Shown here: in pieces, positions 24,098 through 33,062 of the stretch
Position numbering within the stretch: the first letter of the stretch is position 1
Layout of the letters: every line of letters begins with the position of its first letter
NCBI RefSeq assembly: GCF_022163125.1
Contig: NZ_CP091881.1
Coordinates: forward strand, 3,038,001 to 3,102,000
Source of the DNA: Paenibacillus sp. HWE-109
GTDB lineage: Bacteria; Bacillota; Bacilli; Paenibacillales; NBRC-103111
DNA length: 64,000 bases
Direction: 5' to 3'
The notes under the pieces: model-generated
The model's database searches: none
Seen by the model: the letters and a program-made list of their open reading frames with translations, nothing else
Told to the model about the DNA's origin: nothing
Program-made: the position numbers and the translations under genes

Positions 24098-25678
24098 CTA
24101 GACGTCGGCTCTAGTTCGATTCCGATATTCCGATGGGGAAACCCCCGTAATCTTTTTAAACACTTTAGAGAAATATTTCGGGTCCTGAATCCCTACCAAA
24201 TGACCGATGTCCGCCGTTTTGAGCTCGCCTGTTAGCAGCGCCTTCGCCTTCTCAATGCGGATGCGGGTCAAATGCTCCAAAAAGCTTTCACCCATTTCTT
24301 TTTTGAACAGATTGGCAAAGTAATTTTTACTTAAATGAACTAGCTGGCTGATCGATTGCAAGGAAATTTCCTGATGATAGTACATCTGCATGTATTGGGC
24401 TGCCTTAATAATCCCGTTACGGTCACTGTTATATACGTGAATCATGTGCTGGACAAGCTCCTCGAAAGCCTGTAGAAACCACGCTTTACTCTGCTGGATC
24501 GTCTCCAATTTGGCTAACTGGTCAAAATATTGCTTTTTCAGATGAAGAATATTGTGCTGATCGCTGGAAACGTCCGACCAAAGGGTCGTCAACATAATTA
24601 GGAGCTCCAAAGAGATGATATGTACCATGTCAGAATCTTTGCGGGAAGCGAGATGCTCGAATATTTCTTCCAAATAGGCTTGCAGTTCCTCAGATTGAAA
24701 AGCATAGACCATCGAATGTATGTGATTCGTACTCACCTTGATAGGCTCGGTTTGTTGATTCTGCACAGGAACGTAATCCACACCGTAGACAATCACCTTC
24801 CCGCTGCCGATAAACATTTTATACTTAGCGGCGGTCATAGCTTGCTCATGCGCATTCTGCAAATCTGACCAAGCCATGATGCCTCTGCTGACCCCAATGG
24901 TACAAAGCATCTCATAGTGATCTACCAGATACGTAAGAAGCGATTGCGCGATTTCCCTCACTGCCTTCAAGTCTTGAGCCTTCCTCGAAAATAAAAGCAC
25001 ATTCATTTCGCCTAGTCTATCTGGGAACACTTCGTAGCTAGCCCCATATTCCCCCGCCACAACGCGATCCAACGCACTTCGTATATAGGATTGCCCTTCC
25101 GTGATACCCAGCTGCAAAGCATTTTTCCCAATATGCAGCACATAAAGCGGCAGCTTGGCATCCAGAAGTCCCAAACTTTCGATAGCGCTCTGCACGCTTA
25201 ACTGTTCTGTCCCTGTACCTTCGACAAGATCCAGCAGCAGCTTTTCTTTCCATAATGGCTGGGCGCTTGCCGATTGCTTCTCTTCCCTGTTGGGAGACGC
25301 CTCTTCTAAGGCTTCCTTCACCTTCATCAAGGCTTGTTCGAAATCTCGCGGCATCATATCCGACTTGATTAAATATTCCGAAACCCCGTAGCGGATCGCT
25401 TCCTTGGCATATTGAAAATCCTCCAAATTGCTGAGAATCAGGATTTTCATGTGGGGGCTAAATTTACGCACTTCTGAAATTAAACCAATGCCGTCCATTA
25501 TTGGCATTTTGATATCGGTAATCAGAATATCCGGCGGCTCCTGGCGGATGAACGCAAGGGCTTCTTGTCCGTTGGCTGCTTCTCCAATAACGGTTAACCC
25601 CATCTTTTCCCACTCGATCATAGACCGAATCCCATACCTGACAATATATTCATCTTCGACAATCACGACGCTAAACAT
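24098..25678 (-). CDS. YesN-type response regulator with AraC DNA-binding domain
   Basis: About 526 residues. The receiver domain (1-120) has the acidic pair VEDEY, the phosphoacceptor in DILITDIKMPIMDG and the conserved Lys in EYLIKSD. A long middle region of unknown fold follows. The last 100 residues are two AraC helix-turn-helices: SLQSISQLVHLSKNYFANLFKK and TADIGHLVGIQDPKYFSKVFKK, then the GVSPSEYR tail. ATG 25678 follows GGTGGAG directly after the kinase stop, so the pair is translated together. It most likely activates the transporter and glycosidase genes around it. Confidence 0.92.
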   Translation of the reverse strand: MFSVVIVEDEYIVRYGIRSMIEWEKMGLTVIGEAANGQEALAFIRQEPPDILITDIKMPIMDGIGLISEVRKFSPHMKILILSNLEDFQYAKEAIRYGVSEYLIKSDMMPRDFEQALMKVKEALEEASPNREEKQSASAQPLWKEKLLLDLVEGTGTEQLSVQSAIESLGLLDAKLPLYVLHIGKNALQLGITEGQSYIRSALDRVVAGEYGASYEVFPDRLGEMNVLLFSRKAQDLKAVREIAQSLLTYLVDHYEMLCTIGVSRGIMAWSDLQNAHEQAMTAAKYKMFIGSGKVIVYGVDYVPVQNQQTEPIKVSTNHIHSMVYAFQSEELQAYLEEIFEHLASRKDSDMVHIISLELLIMLTTLWSDVSSDQHNILHLKKQYFDQLAKLETIQQSKAWFLQAFEELVQHMIHVYNSDRNGIIKAAQYMQMYYHQEISLQSISQLVHLSKNYFANLFKKEMGESFLEHLTRIRIEKAKALLTGELKTADIGHLVGIQDPKYFSKVFKKITGVSPSEYRNRTRADV

Positions 25679-25688
25679 GAATCTCCAC

Positions 25689-27533
25689 CTACTCCATATA
25701 AGGAAGCCGAATACCGATTCGCGTACCGGTTCCAAGTTCACTTTGAATGTCTAAGCCATACATTTTACCACAGATCAGTTTGATGCGTTCATCCACATTC
25801 GATAAACCGATGCCACCGAGCTTTTCACCGAATGTCTCTTGATGTGTACGAAGGCGCTTTACAAGCGATGGCTCCATCCCGCAGCCGTTATCCGCTACTT
25901 CAAACCTGATGCCGCCCCCGGAATGCAGGCTACAACGAATATGAATCTCACCGCCTGATTCCCGCTCGGTAAACGCATGGAGAATGGCATTCTCCACAAT
26001 CGGCTGCAAAATCAGTTTCGGCGTTCGAAGTGTGCGAACATCTTCATCCAGATATACGAACGTTTCAATATGGAAGTTGAATCTGAATTTTTGAATGCCC
26101 AGATAACACTGTACATGTTCAATCTCTTCTTCAACCGTAACCGTCTCTTCGCCTTTGCCTAAACTGATACGGAGCAGCCTGGATAACAGACTAACCATTT
26201 CTGCGGCATTATTCGCTTTCTGCAACAAGGCTGTCCATTTAATAATATCCAGCGTGTTATATAGAAAATGAGGGTTGATTTGTGCCTGCAGTGCTTTCAA
26301 CTCTGCTACGCGCTTATGGTTCTGTTCTTCATAGACTGCTTTAAGCAGCTCATCAATTCTGGCAACCATATAATTAAAATTCTCGCCTAATATATCAAAT
26401 TCATCATTGCGCCGTTTGGCCTTGAATCTAACGCTAAGATCTCCCGACATTACCTGGCGCATCAGACGGATCATTTTCAAGATTGGATTAGAAATCGAAT
26501 TCGCCAAAAATATGGCCGTTAAGATCGAAAACAGAATACAGATCAACGCAATAATCATTATAATTTGCAACAGACGATTGGTATCTTTATACAACGATGA
26601 TTCCGAGATGACATTGACCACAATCCAGTCGTTCGTATGCAATTTTTTATAATTGACAATCAGCCGCTGACCGTCATGCTTGAGCGGAAAGGCCAACTCC
26701 TCCGAAGGCGTACGAAATAATTGGCTGTAACCGCTTTCTCCCAACACCTGTTTGACACTCTTGCCAAGCAACTGGCTGTCTGGATAAGAAATAATTTGTC
26801 CGCTTCCGTCAATAACAAAGCTTTGGATATCCATGTTGCTCTTCGTTGTCCTATCGCCGATTTCTTTGAGCACATCTTCGCGAATGTCCAACACGGCAAT
26901 AATGCCTACCGGACTATCATCAGAAGTCTTATAAATTTGTTTGGCCAAAGAGAACACATGGACATTCTGTGAATTCAAACTGTCTACATACGTACCCAGA
27001 CGGGTTGGAAACCAGCGAAAATTGCTCCCGTCCTCGAGCGTTCGAAGGAACGGTGAAACTTTCTCATTCGAGCGGTCGTTCCAGCGGTAAATCCCTTTGA
27101 TGTAATGCTTCGGTGACAGGAAGGAGATCGACTGCAAATCCTGATTAATCGCTATGATCGTTGAAAGCTTCGTCGTAAGTGAAAGAGAGTCCAAATCATA
27201 CTGCGCAGCATCTGTTCGATCTAGGACTCGCAGCATGGAGACGATGTCGTTGTTGCCTACGACCTGCATCATCATATCTTTGTATATCCCAAGTCGGGTG
27301 TCGATATTTTCGGCTGTTTGCCTCAATAATTGTTCCGAGTACTCCGTCACCTTCTTGTTAATCGTTGATTTGGAAATCGAAAATGACATAAAACCCATGG
27401 CAAGCAGCGGCGTTAAGGAAAACAGAAACAAAAGCAGCATCCATTTGTAGCGTATGCTGCTCGTCCATATATTCATCCATGAGATGTAGCGATTCCACTT
27501 CGATTTGTTAGTCTTCCCTGCTGTTGGGGTCAT
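25689..27533 (-). CDS. YesM-type sensor histidine kinase
   Basis: 614 residues. Two membrane helices (about 30-50 and 320-345) flank an extracellular dCache-like sensor domain. Then come a HAMP linker (NSISNPILKMIRLMRQVMSGD), the LytS/YesM-type His_kinase region ALQAQINPHFLYNTLDII with the phosphorylated His, and an ATPase domain with ILQPIVENAILHAF (N box) and EVADNGCGM (G1). It presumably senses an extracellular sugar or a loaded binding protein and phosphorylates the regulator encoded 10 bp downstream. Confidence 0.92.
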   Translation of the reverse strand: MTPTAGKTNKSKWNRYISWMNIWTSSIRYKWMLLLFLFSLTPLLAMGFMSFSISKSTINKKVTEYSEQLLRQTAENIDTRLGIYKDMMMQVVGNNDIVSMLRVLDRTDAAQYDLDSLSLTTKLSTIIAINQDLQSISFLSPKHYIKGIYRWNDRSNEKVSPFLRTLEDGSNFRWFPTRLGTYVDSLNSQNVHVFSLAKQIYKTSDDSPVGIIAVLDIREDVLKEIGDRTTKSNMDIQSFVIDGSGQIISYPDSQLLGKSVKQVLGESGYSQLFRTPSEELAFPLKHDGQRLIVNYKKLHTNDWIVVNVISESSLYKDTNRLLQIIMIIALICILFSILTAIFLANSISNPILKMIRLMRQVMSGDLSVRFKAKRRNDEFDILGENFNYMVARIDELLKAVYEEQNHKRVAELKALQAQINPHFLYNTLDIIKWTALLQKANNAAEMVSLLSRLLRISLGKGEETVTVEEEIEHVQCYLGIQKFRFNFHIETFVYLDEDVRTLRTPKLILQPIVENAILHAFTERESGGEIHIRCSLHSGGGIRFEVADNGCGMEPSLVKRLRTHQETFGEKLGGIGLSNVDERIKLICGKMYGLDIQSELGTGTRIGIRLPYME

Positions 27534-27568
27534 CGCAACAACCCTTTCTACGTTAGAGGATCTTTCCT

Positions 27569-28381
27569 TTACCCTTTAATTCCTGACATTGCCACACCTT
27601 GCACGATATGTCGCTGCAAAAGCACGAAAACCAGAATAGTGGGTATCGCCGCAATCGCGCTGGCTGCCATAATGAGATTCAAGGACATCGTATTATTCGA
27701 CAAAAAGGTTGGCAGTCCTGCTGAAAGAATCATATTCTCTTGCGAGGTAATCGACAAATAGGGCCACAGGAAATTGTTCCACGATAAGATGAAGTAAAAA
27801 ATACCCACGGAGACCATCGCCGATTTCGTAAGCGGCAAGCAAATCCGCGACCATAACCCAAAATTCCTGCAGCCGTCAATTTGTGCTGCCTCTATGTAGT
27901 CCTTTGGAACGCCGTCCATGAACTGCTTTAGCAGCAAAATACCTATGGGATTCGTCAATCCTGGGAGAATAATCGCCCAGATGTTATCGATGAGTTTCAG
28001 ATGCAGTGTTGTTTCATAAAGCGGAATGAGGATCGCTTCCGTTGGAATAAGCAAGCCTGAAACAATGAGCAGAAAGAACAAGCCTTTGGATTTAAATGCT
28101 AATTTGGAAAAGGAAAAGGCTGCCAATGAGCTGAAAAACAAGGAAAGAATCGTTGTTATCACGCCGATCGTGAAGCTGTTCCAGGTCCATCTCAATATTT
28201 GCGAATCCTTCAACACTTTAGCATAATTAGCCATATTTAGATCAGTGAATTTCAACCAGTCCTGAAGTGTGTATACATAGACACCGTCCGGTTTAAGCGA
28301 CACCAGCAGCATCCAGATCAGGGGAAAAATAAAGACAAGGGCAAGCACCACGGCGATGACGTTAAGTGCGATTGGTTTCAT
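27569..28381 (-). CDS. Carbohydrate ABC transporter permease, MalG type
   Basis: 270 residues with six membrane helices. The cytoplasmic EAA loop reads DYIEAAQIDGCRNFGLWSRICLP, which docks to the ATPase. It ends in the usual VQGVAMSGIKG. No ATPase gene is in the locus; CUT1 systems of Bacillales commonly share one MsmX-type ATPase encoded elsewhere. It lies 13 bp after the MalF-type permease gene. Confidence 0.92.
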   Translation of the reverse strand: MKPIALNVIAVVLALVFIFPLIWMLLVSLKPDGVYVYTLQDWLKFTDLNMANYAKVLKDSQILRWTWNSFTIGVITTILSLFFSSLAAFSFSKLAFKSKGLFFLLIVSGLLIPTEAILIPLYETTLHLKLIDNIWAIILPGLTNPIGILLLKQFMDGVPKDYIEAAQIDGCRNFGLWSRICLPLTKSAMVSVGIFYFILSWNNFLWPYLSITSQENMILSAGLPTFLSNNTMSLNLIMAASAIAAIPTILVFVLLQRHIVQGVAMSGIKG

Positions 28382-28394
28382 TGTTCATCCTCCG

Positions 28395-29315
28395 TCAATC
28401 TTTACTCTCTGTTAATTTAAATTGAATAACGGCAATCAGCAGCATGATCACGCAAAATACGATCGACTGTGCGGAAGCTAGACCAAACATATCCTTTTTG
28501 AAACCCGTGACATAGATATATCGAATCATCGTATTCGTGGTGTCGCCTGGACCGCCGCCAGTCATGATTTGTACTTGCCCGAATAGCTTCAAGCAAGAAA
28601 TAATTTGATAGAATACTTGTATTTTCATGACTCTCGACAAGCCTGGCAGTGTAATATGCCGAAACTGCTTCCAAGCTCCCGCGCCATCTATTTTCGCAGC
28701 TTCATAATGATCCGTAGGTATTTCTTGTAATCCTGCCAGGAACAAAACCATGACGAACCCGACTGTCCACCAATCGGTCGCAAGCGTGATTGCCCACCAG
28801 ACAAAGTGTTTATCCGTAAGCCAGTGAATATCTCCGGGAAGCCCAATGACCTTCAGAAGCGCGTTAATCGGCCCATATTTGGAGTCGAACAGACGAAGCC
28901 AGATAAAACTGATAACGGATACGGACAGCACGTAGGGCAGAAAAAACATAGAACGTATTGCCGTGCGAAACCGAATATTCTGATTAATGATAAGCGCCAA
29001 AATGAGTCCTAGCACGATGACCGTGGGTGCACAGATAAGAACAAAATAAAAGGAATGCCACACATACAAGTAAAAGTTTTGATCGGTGAAAATCTTCTTA
29101 TAATTGGCGAAGCCGACATACTTCTGCATGCCCTGAATGCCCCACACATGCAAGCTCATCCAAGCTCCGCGACACACCGGCCAGAGATAAAATATGGCAA
29201 ACGGAATGAGGAACGGCAGCAGATAGAGGATAGCTTTCAATTCAGTAACGAAACGTAATGAAAATGGTTTGCGGAGGATCAATGTCCTTTCGCGCTCTCT
29301 CACATTAATCTCCAT
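28395..29315 (-). CDS. Carbohydrate ABC transporter permease, MalF type
   Basis: About 306 residues with six membrane helices after an arginine-rich cytosolic N-terminus. The EAA loop is DHYEAAKIDGAGAWKQFRHITLP. ATG 29315 is preceded by AAGGAG at 7 nt; the frame extends to 29342 without a better signal. It pairs with the MalG-type permease and with the binding protein encoded just upstream. Confidence 0.92.
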   Translation of the reverse strand: MEINVRERERTLILRKPFSLRFVTELKAILYLLPFLIPFAIFYLWPVCRGAWMSLHVWGIQGMQKYVGFANYKKIFTDQNFYLYVWHSFYFVLICAPTVIVLGLILALIINQNIRFRTAIRSMFFLPYVLSVSVISFIWLRLFDSKYGPINALLKVIGLPGDIHWLTDKHFVWWAITLATDWWTVGFVMVLFLAGLQEIPTDHYEAAKIDGAGAWKQFRHITLPGLSRVMKIQVFYQIISCLKLFGQVQIMTGGGPGDTTNTMIRYIYVTGFKKDMFGLASAQSIVFCVIMLLIAVIQFKLTESKD

Positions 29316-29343
29316 GGTTATTCTCCTTGTATCTTTATACAAA

Positions 29344-29388
29344 GCACGGGTGAAGCTGCCGTCTTCCTAAACCGGAAGCCGCACCCGC
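29344..29388 (-). other. Intercistronic hairpin between binding protein and permease genes
   Basis: A GC-rich inverted repeat (GCGGGTG ... CACCCGTGC with an inner GGCTTCC/GGAAG pairing) lies between the two coding regions with no T tract. Such hairpins often stabilise or partly terminate the message so that binding protein exceeds permease. Confidence 0.55.
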
Positions 29389-29412
29389 TTCTTGCTGATC
29401 TTGCTGATTAAC

Positions 29413-30726
29413 TTAATTCGCAATAATATCGTTGATTTGCTTCTCCATCATCTTCAGGCCTTCTTCAGGCGTTTGCTTGCTGAAAATAATATTTTGCAGC
29501 GATTCTGATACCGTCGTAATAATTGTCGTATATTTATCGGTTTTTGGCGCGAACTTCACCGTTTTTTGAGCTTCAATAAAGAAGTTGCGATACGGCAGTT
29601 TTTTGTACTCATCGCTGTTGGTAACCACGCTGTTGGCTGGTACATGTCCTGCTTGGCCCCACGTTTTTCCGCCAATCTCCGAGAAATACTTCATGAACTT
29701 CGCAGCAGCTTCTTGTTTCTCAGGCGTAACATAGGATGGTACGACGAGCAGATGAGAACTTGCCCAATGCGTCTGACTGCCAAAAATAGCCGGCAGTGGC
29801 ATGGCGCCAATGTTGAGCGCTTTATCATTCAGCAAGAGTCCGGCTTCCCACACGCCGCCGAACCAGAAAGCCGCTTTCCCGCTGTGGAACGAATCCCAAG
29901 GGGTTTTGTCATTCAAATCACTGTATTTGTTGTTGTACAGATCCATATAAAACTTCAATACGTTAAGCGCTTTAACATTGTTAATAGCTGCTTTATTTAA
30001 ATCCGCATTCAACAAATCGCCGCCCGCTTCATAATACAAGTTCAGGAAAGGCTCTTGGAAATAAGGGGTATTCACCGCAAGCGCCTGCACATCGGGTACT
30101 TTGGCATGAATTTGGGCCAATGTTTTCTTGAATCCATCCGGCGTAAGATCGCCCAGTTTAGGCGTTCCATCGTCGTTCAACAGCTCCGCTTTTTTCAACA
30201 AGTCCTTGTTGTAATAAAACATATGGAAATGTGTATCTAACGGCACGGCATAAGGTTTGCCATCATAAGAGACACTTTTGATATTGGATTCCGAAATCTG
30301 TTTCAAATCAAATCCGACCTTTGTCGCTAGTTGGTCGACCGGTACGATTTGCTTCGCTTTTACGAACGGAGAAATGCGGTCAACGTGAGCCACGGCCACG
30401 TCAGGCCCTTTGGAGGAAGATAGAGCTGTGCTGAGCTTCGCATAATACTCATTGGATTCTAGGCGGAGCTGCTTGACAGTCACTTCCTTTTGAGAATCAT
30501 TGTAGCCTTTAATAATTTGATCTACGAAATCGCCTTCGCCACCGCCAAACATATTCCAAAACGTAATTTCAACAGGACTGGTCGATTTGCTCTCTGCCGC
30601 TTTGGTTGTCTCTTTCGCTGTGGCACCCGTTGTATTGGTTGCGCTTTCTTTTGTGCTCGAGCAGCCTGAAACTACCAACGCAAGCGCAACACTTGCCGTT
30701 AGCATACTAGTTAACTTTTTTTTCAT
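29413..30726 (-). CDS. Sugar ABC transporter solute-binding lipoprotein (copy 1)
   Basis: 437 residues. The lipoprotein signal ends LVVSGCSS and is followed by a Ser/Thr/Lys-rich spacer. The binding-protein domain carries ITFWNMFGGGEGDFVDQI, PDVAVAHVDRISPFVKAKQ, YAVPLDTHFHMFYYNK, YFQEPFLNLYYEAGGD and FWFGGVWEAG. It is immediately upstream of its two permease genes and is the primary binding protein. Its paralogue at 22718-24019 shares most of these blocks nearly word for word, indicating duplication of the gene within the locus. Confidence 0.93.
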   Translation of the reverse strand: MKKKLTSMLTASVALALVVSGCSSTKESATNTTGATAKETTKAAESKSTSPVEITFWNMFGGGEGDFVDQIIKGYNDSQKEVTVKQLRLESNEYYAKLSTALSSSKGPDVAVAHVDRISPFVKAKQIVPVDQLATKVGFDLKQISESNIKSVSYDGKPYAVPLDTHFHMFYYNKDLLKKAELLNDDGTPKLGDLTPDGFKKTLAQIHAKVPDVQALAVNTPYFQEPFLNLYYEAGGDLLNADLNKAAINNVKALNVLKFYMDLYNNKYSDLNDKTPWDSFHSGKAAFWFGGVWEAGLLLNDKALNIGAMPLPAIFGSQTHWASSHLLVVPSYVTPEKQEAAAKFMKYFSEIGGKTWGQAGHVPANSVVTNSDEYKKLPYRNFFIEAQKTVKFAPKTDKYTTIITTVSESLQNIIFSKQTPEEGLKMMEKQINDIIAN

Positions 30727-31100
30727 TGTCTTTACAACCCTCTCTCTTGCTGAATTATGATTTGCGAAAGCCTTTCCATAATCGTGTAAGGGCTTCCTTG
30801 GTTATTACTTTACATCGATTAGCGCTCCCCCTAAACCGATAAAAAAATTATCTTTGGGAACAAATTTAAGGTCTGTCCGAGACACGCATGTGCCAAAAGT
30901 AGACGATCTTAAGATAGGGTGTCAAAAGTAAGATTGAGTAGACTTCAGGTTGCAAAGCATGTGGGTCCAACATACTTAGCAGCAGGACACAGGTATTCTT
31001 TTCATTGGAGTTTGTCCAATGAAATCAGCCCTCAAAGGGCTGGGTGCAAGGTTGCATTGGAATTAATCCAATGGAACGAGCTTTCACTTCTTCCCTTCTA
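30727..31100. other. Non-coding interval: promoter of the ABC operon plus short hairpins
   Basis: No gene seen. It holds the promoter region for the binding-protein gene with a cre-like box, a degenerate direct repeat (GTGCCAAAAGTA and GTGTCAAAAGTA near 30889 and 30920), and three short inverted repeats between 31004 and 31073. Confidence 0.5.
30785..30798 (+). promoter_or_regulatory. cre-like box upstream of solute-binding protein copy 1
   Basis: TGTAAGGGCTTCCT differs from the cre consensus mainly at the central CG, here GG. Almost the same word occurs upstream of the glycosidase at 32897, which argues for shared control. Confidence 0.5.
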
Positions 31101-31146
31101 ATAAAAAAAGACCGTCAGGGACTAATATGTCCTGACAGTCTTTTTG
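31101..31146. terminator. Terminator of the glycosidase gene
   Basis: GTCAGG and CCTGAC arms extend, with one mismatch, to GAC/GTC, flanked by A7 and T5. It can act in both directions and lies 17 bp past the glycosidase stop. Confidence 0.85.
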
Positions 31147-31162
31147 TCTATTTCAGCATGAA

Positions 31163-32806
31163 TCAATTCACTTTGATATTATCAAAGCTCACACTATTGC
31201 CGAAGCCGCCGCGAACTCCAATCGTGCCGCTTGCATAAGCAGCATCATTGAAGCTGATCTTCGCTGTTGTCATATCGCCAACATATACTTTGATATTCCC
31301 GTTGTTCACAACGACCTTCATATGATACCAGGTATTCGTGGCGATCGGGGTGTTGACCAAGCTTAGCTGCGTCCAGCTGTTGTTGAAGCGTCCCAACCAG
31401 ACTGAGCCTGTTGAATCAATACCCGCTCCATATCCGAGCAGGCTGTCGGCTCCCGTTGACGGATTCGTCACGTTGAAGATCAGGCTTCCCTGCCCGGCAT
31501 TATTGAGCTTAATATCCCCTTCCAGCGTATAGTTGCGGCCAGACGGGTACGGCGTAAGAATCGATTTATCTGCGCTGCTCGATGTCAGATTGTACGTTCC
31601 GCTGCCCACGTTCCATGTTCCGCCAAAGCGAACCCAACCGTTATCGTTCGCAGCAAAGTCGTTGGTGTACGCCGTAGTCAGTGCGCCAAATCTGATTTGC
31701 ACATTGTGCCCGCCAACACTGCGGTCTACGGAATCAATAAAAGCAATTTCATTGGATGCCGTCTGATAGATGGCTCCCCATAACGTGTTGCCAAAGGCTG
31801 GTGCATCATTATTGTACCAAGTATTTCCATAATCATTGCTCATGGATATCACATTCGAATTCGAACTAAGCACGAGCCTTCCATCCGTTAAGGAAATAAG
31901 GTAAGGTCCGCCATGCTGGTTCGTCGACACTTGCGTACCAATGCCGCTTGCCCATGTCTTGCCATCACTGCTTTTTTTGTAAAATATATTGCAGTTCTGC
32001 GTGCCGCATACTTCAAAAGATACGATGTACTGGCCATTCCCCATCTTCGTCCATACAGGCATGCCAGGACGTGCACCAGCATTGCCAGGATCCCACGCCA
32101 CATAGATTTCGCTGCCCCAACTTGCGCCTCCGTTGGTAGAAATTTTCTCCGAAATAATTTGACTGTACGACGGATTCTCGGTAACGTGCTTCTCATTCGC
32201 ATACATGACAGCCAATGAACCGTCATCTAATAATCCCATATGCGGTTCGTAGACCCCTTTGTCCGGATTGCCGAGAGAGCCTGGCGCACCGTTTTTTTCA
32301 TCGATCGTACTCAAGTAGCTCCAGTTGCTTCCTCCGTTCGTGCTTTTGTACACTTTCAGTTGGTAAGACTCTTGCCAGCGAACAGAACGCATCGCAAGTA
32401 AAATATCGCCATTCGGCAGTTGGGCGAACTGGCCGTTATCCAAGTCCCGTCCATCCTCCCAAAGTGTCGCCGTTAAGCTCCATGTCCGGCAGTTGTCCGT
32501 ACTGCGAAACACCTGCTGACGCGTACCTCCCCATGACACTTTGGTGTAACCATTGTTATCATAGATCGCCGCGACAGCAAGCCAGTCGCCATTAGCTAGT
32601 TTGATCATTCGCGGATATTCCGAGCCAAACGTACCAGGACTAATGCCCCTAGCATCCGTGCCACCATCGGTAAATGTGTTGATGTTCGTCACCGTTACTG
32701 TAGAACCCCAAGTAATCGGACCATTGGCGGCGAAGGCAGGAACTGCACCGATCATAATCAGGAGACTAACCATAGCTAACATGGCAGCTAAACTCTTTTT
32801 AAACAT
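31163..32806 (-). CDS. Secreted beta-propeller glycosidase (GH93-like exo-arabinanase?) with CBM66-like C-terminal domain
   Basis: 547 residues. A Sec signal ends AVPAFAANG. Residues about 30-385 form a sialidase-type propeller with Asp boxes (STDNCRTWSLT, STNGGSNWSYL, STNGGASWGSE, SSDGKTWASG). It lacks the RIP motif of true sialidases but has GVYEPHMGLLDDGSLAVMY and GNGQYIVSFEVCG, whose glutamates fit GH93 exo-1,5-arabinanases. Residues about 390-547 (GGTWNVGSGTYNL ... GFGNSVSFDNIKV) resemble CBM66/3-keto-disaccharide-hydrolase jelly rolls. It probably releases the sugars taken up by the adjacent ABC system. The GH assignment is moderate; the propeller fold is secure. Confidence 0.75.
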   Translation of the reverse strand: MFKKSLAAMLAMVSLLIMIGAVPAFAANGPITWGSTVTVTNINTFTDGGTDARGISPGTFGSEYPRMIKLANGDWLAVAAIYDNNGYTKVSWGGTRQQVFRSTDNCRTWSLTATLWEDGRDLDNGQFAQLPNGDILLAMRSVRWQESYQLKVYKSTNGGSNWSYLSTIDEKNGAPGSLGNPDKGVYEPHMGLLDDGSLAVMYANEKHVTENPSYSQIISEKISTNGGASWGSEIYVAWDPGNAGARPGMPVWTKMGNGQYIVSFEVCGTQNCNIFYKKSSDGKTWASGIGTQVSTNQHGGPYLISLTDGRLVLSSNSNVISMSNDYGNTWYNNDAPAFGNTLWGAIYQTASNEIAFIDSVDRSVGGHNVQIRFGALTTAYTNDFAANDNGWVRFGGTWNVGSGTYNLTSSSADKSILTPYPSGRNYTLEGDIKLNNAGQGSLIFNVTNPSTGADSLLGYGAGIDSTGSVWLGRFNNSWTQLSLVNTPIATNTWYHMKVVVNNGNIKVYVGDMTTAKISFNDAAYASGTIGVRGGFGNSVSFDNIKVN

Positions 32807-32896
32807 TTCATTTCCCTCCTAGATTAACAACATGAGTCGTACAAACGTGCTCCAATCAGCGGCCTCTAATCGTGTCCCTCCTTCCGACAGCCTAAA

Positions 32897-32910
32897 TGTA
32901 AGGGCTTACT
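32897..32910 (+). promoter_or_regulatory. cre-like box upstream of the glycosidase
   Basis: TGTAAGGGCTTACT is a nearly symmetric word differing from cre at one core base. It lies about 90 bp before the start codon and 7 bp from a TACAAT box read on the minus strand. Confidence 0.5.
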
Positions 32911-33062
32911 TTTTATATTGTAATGCCCCCTCCTCCGTCCCAAAACCTATAATCGGCACAGATTTGGTGAACATTATTACGCTTTCTCGAACTTTCAGCG
33001 TTTAGTTATACAACTAGGTGGACAATTTTACGATCCCTCCACAATGTTAAGGAAGAAGGCAA

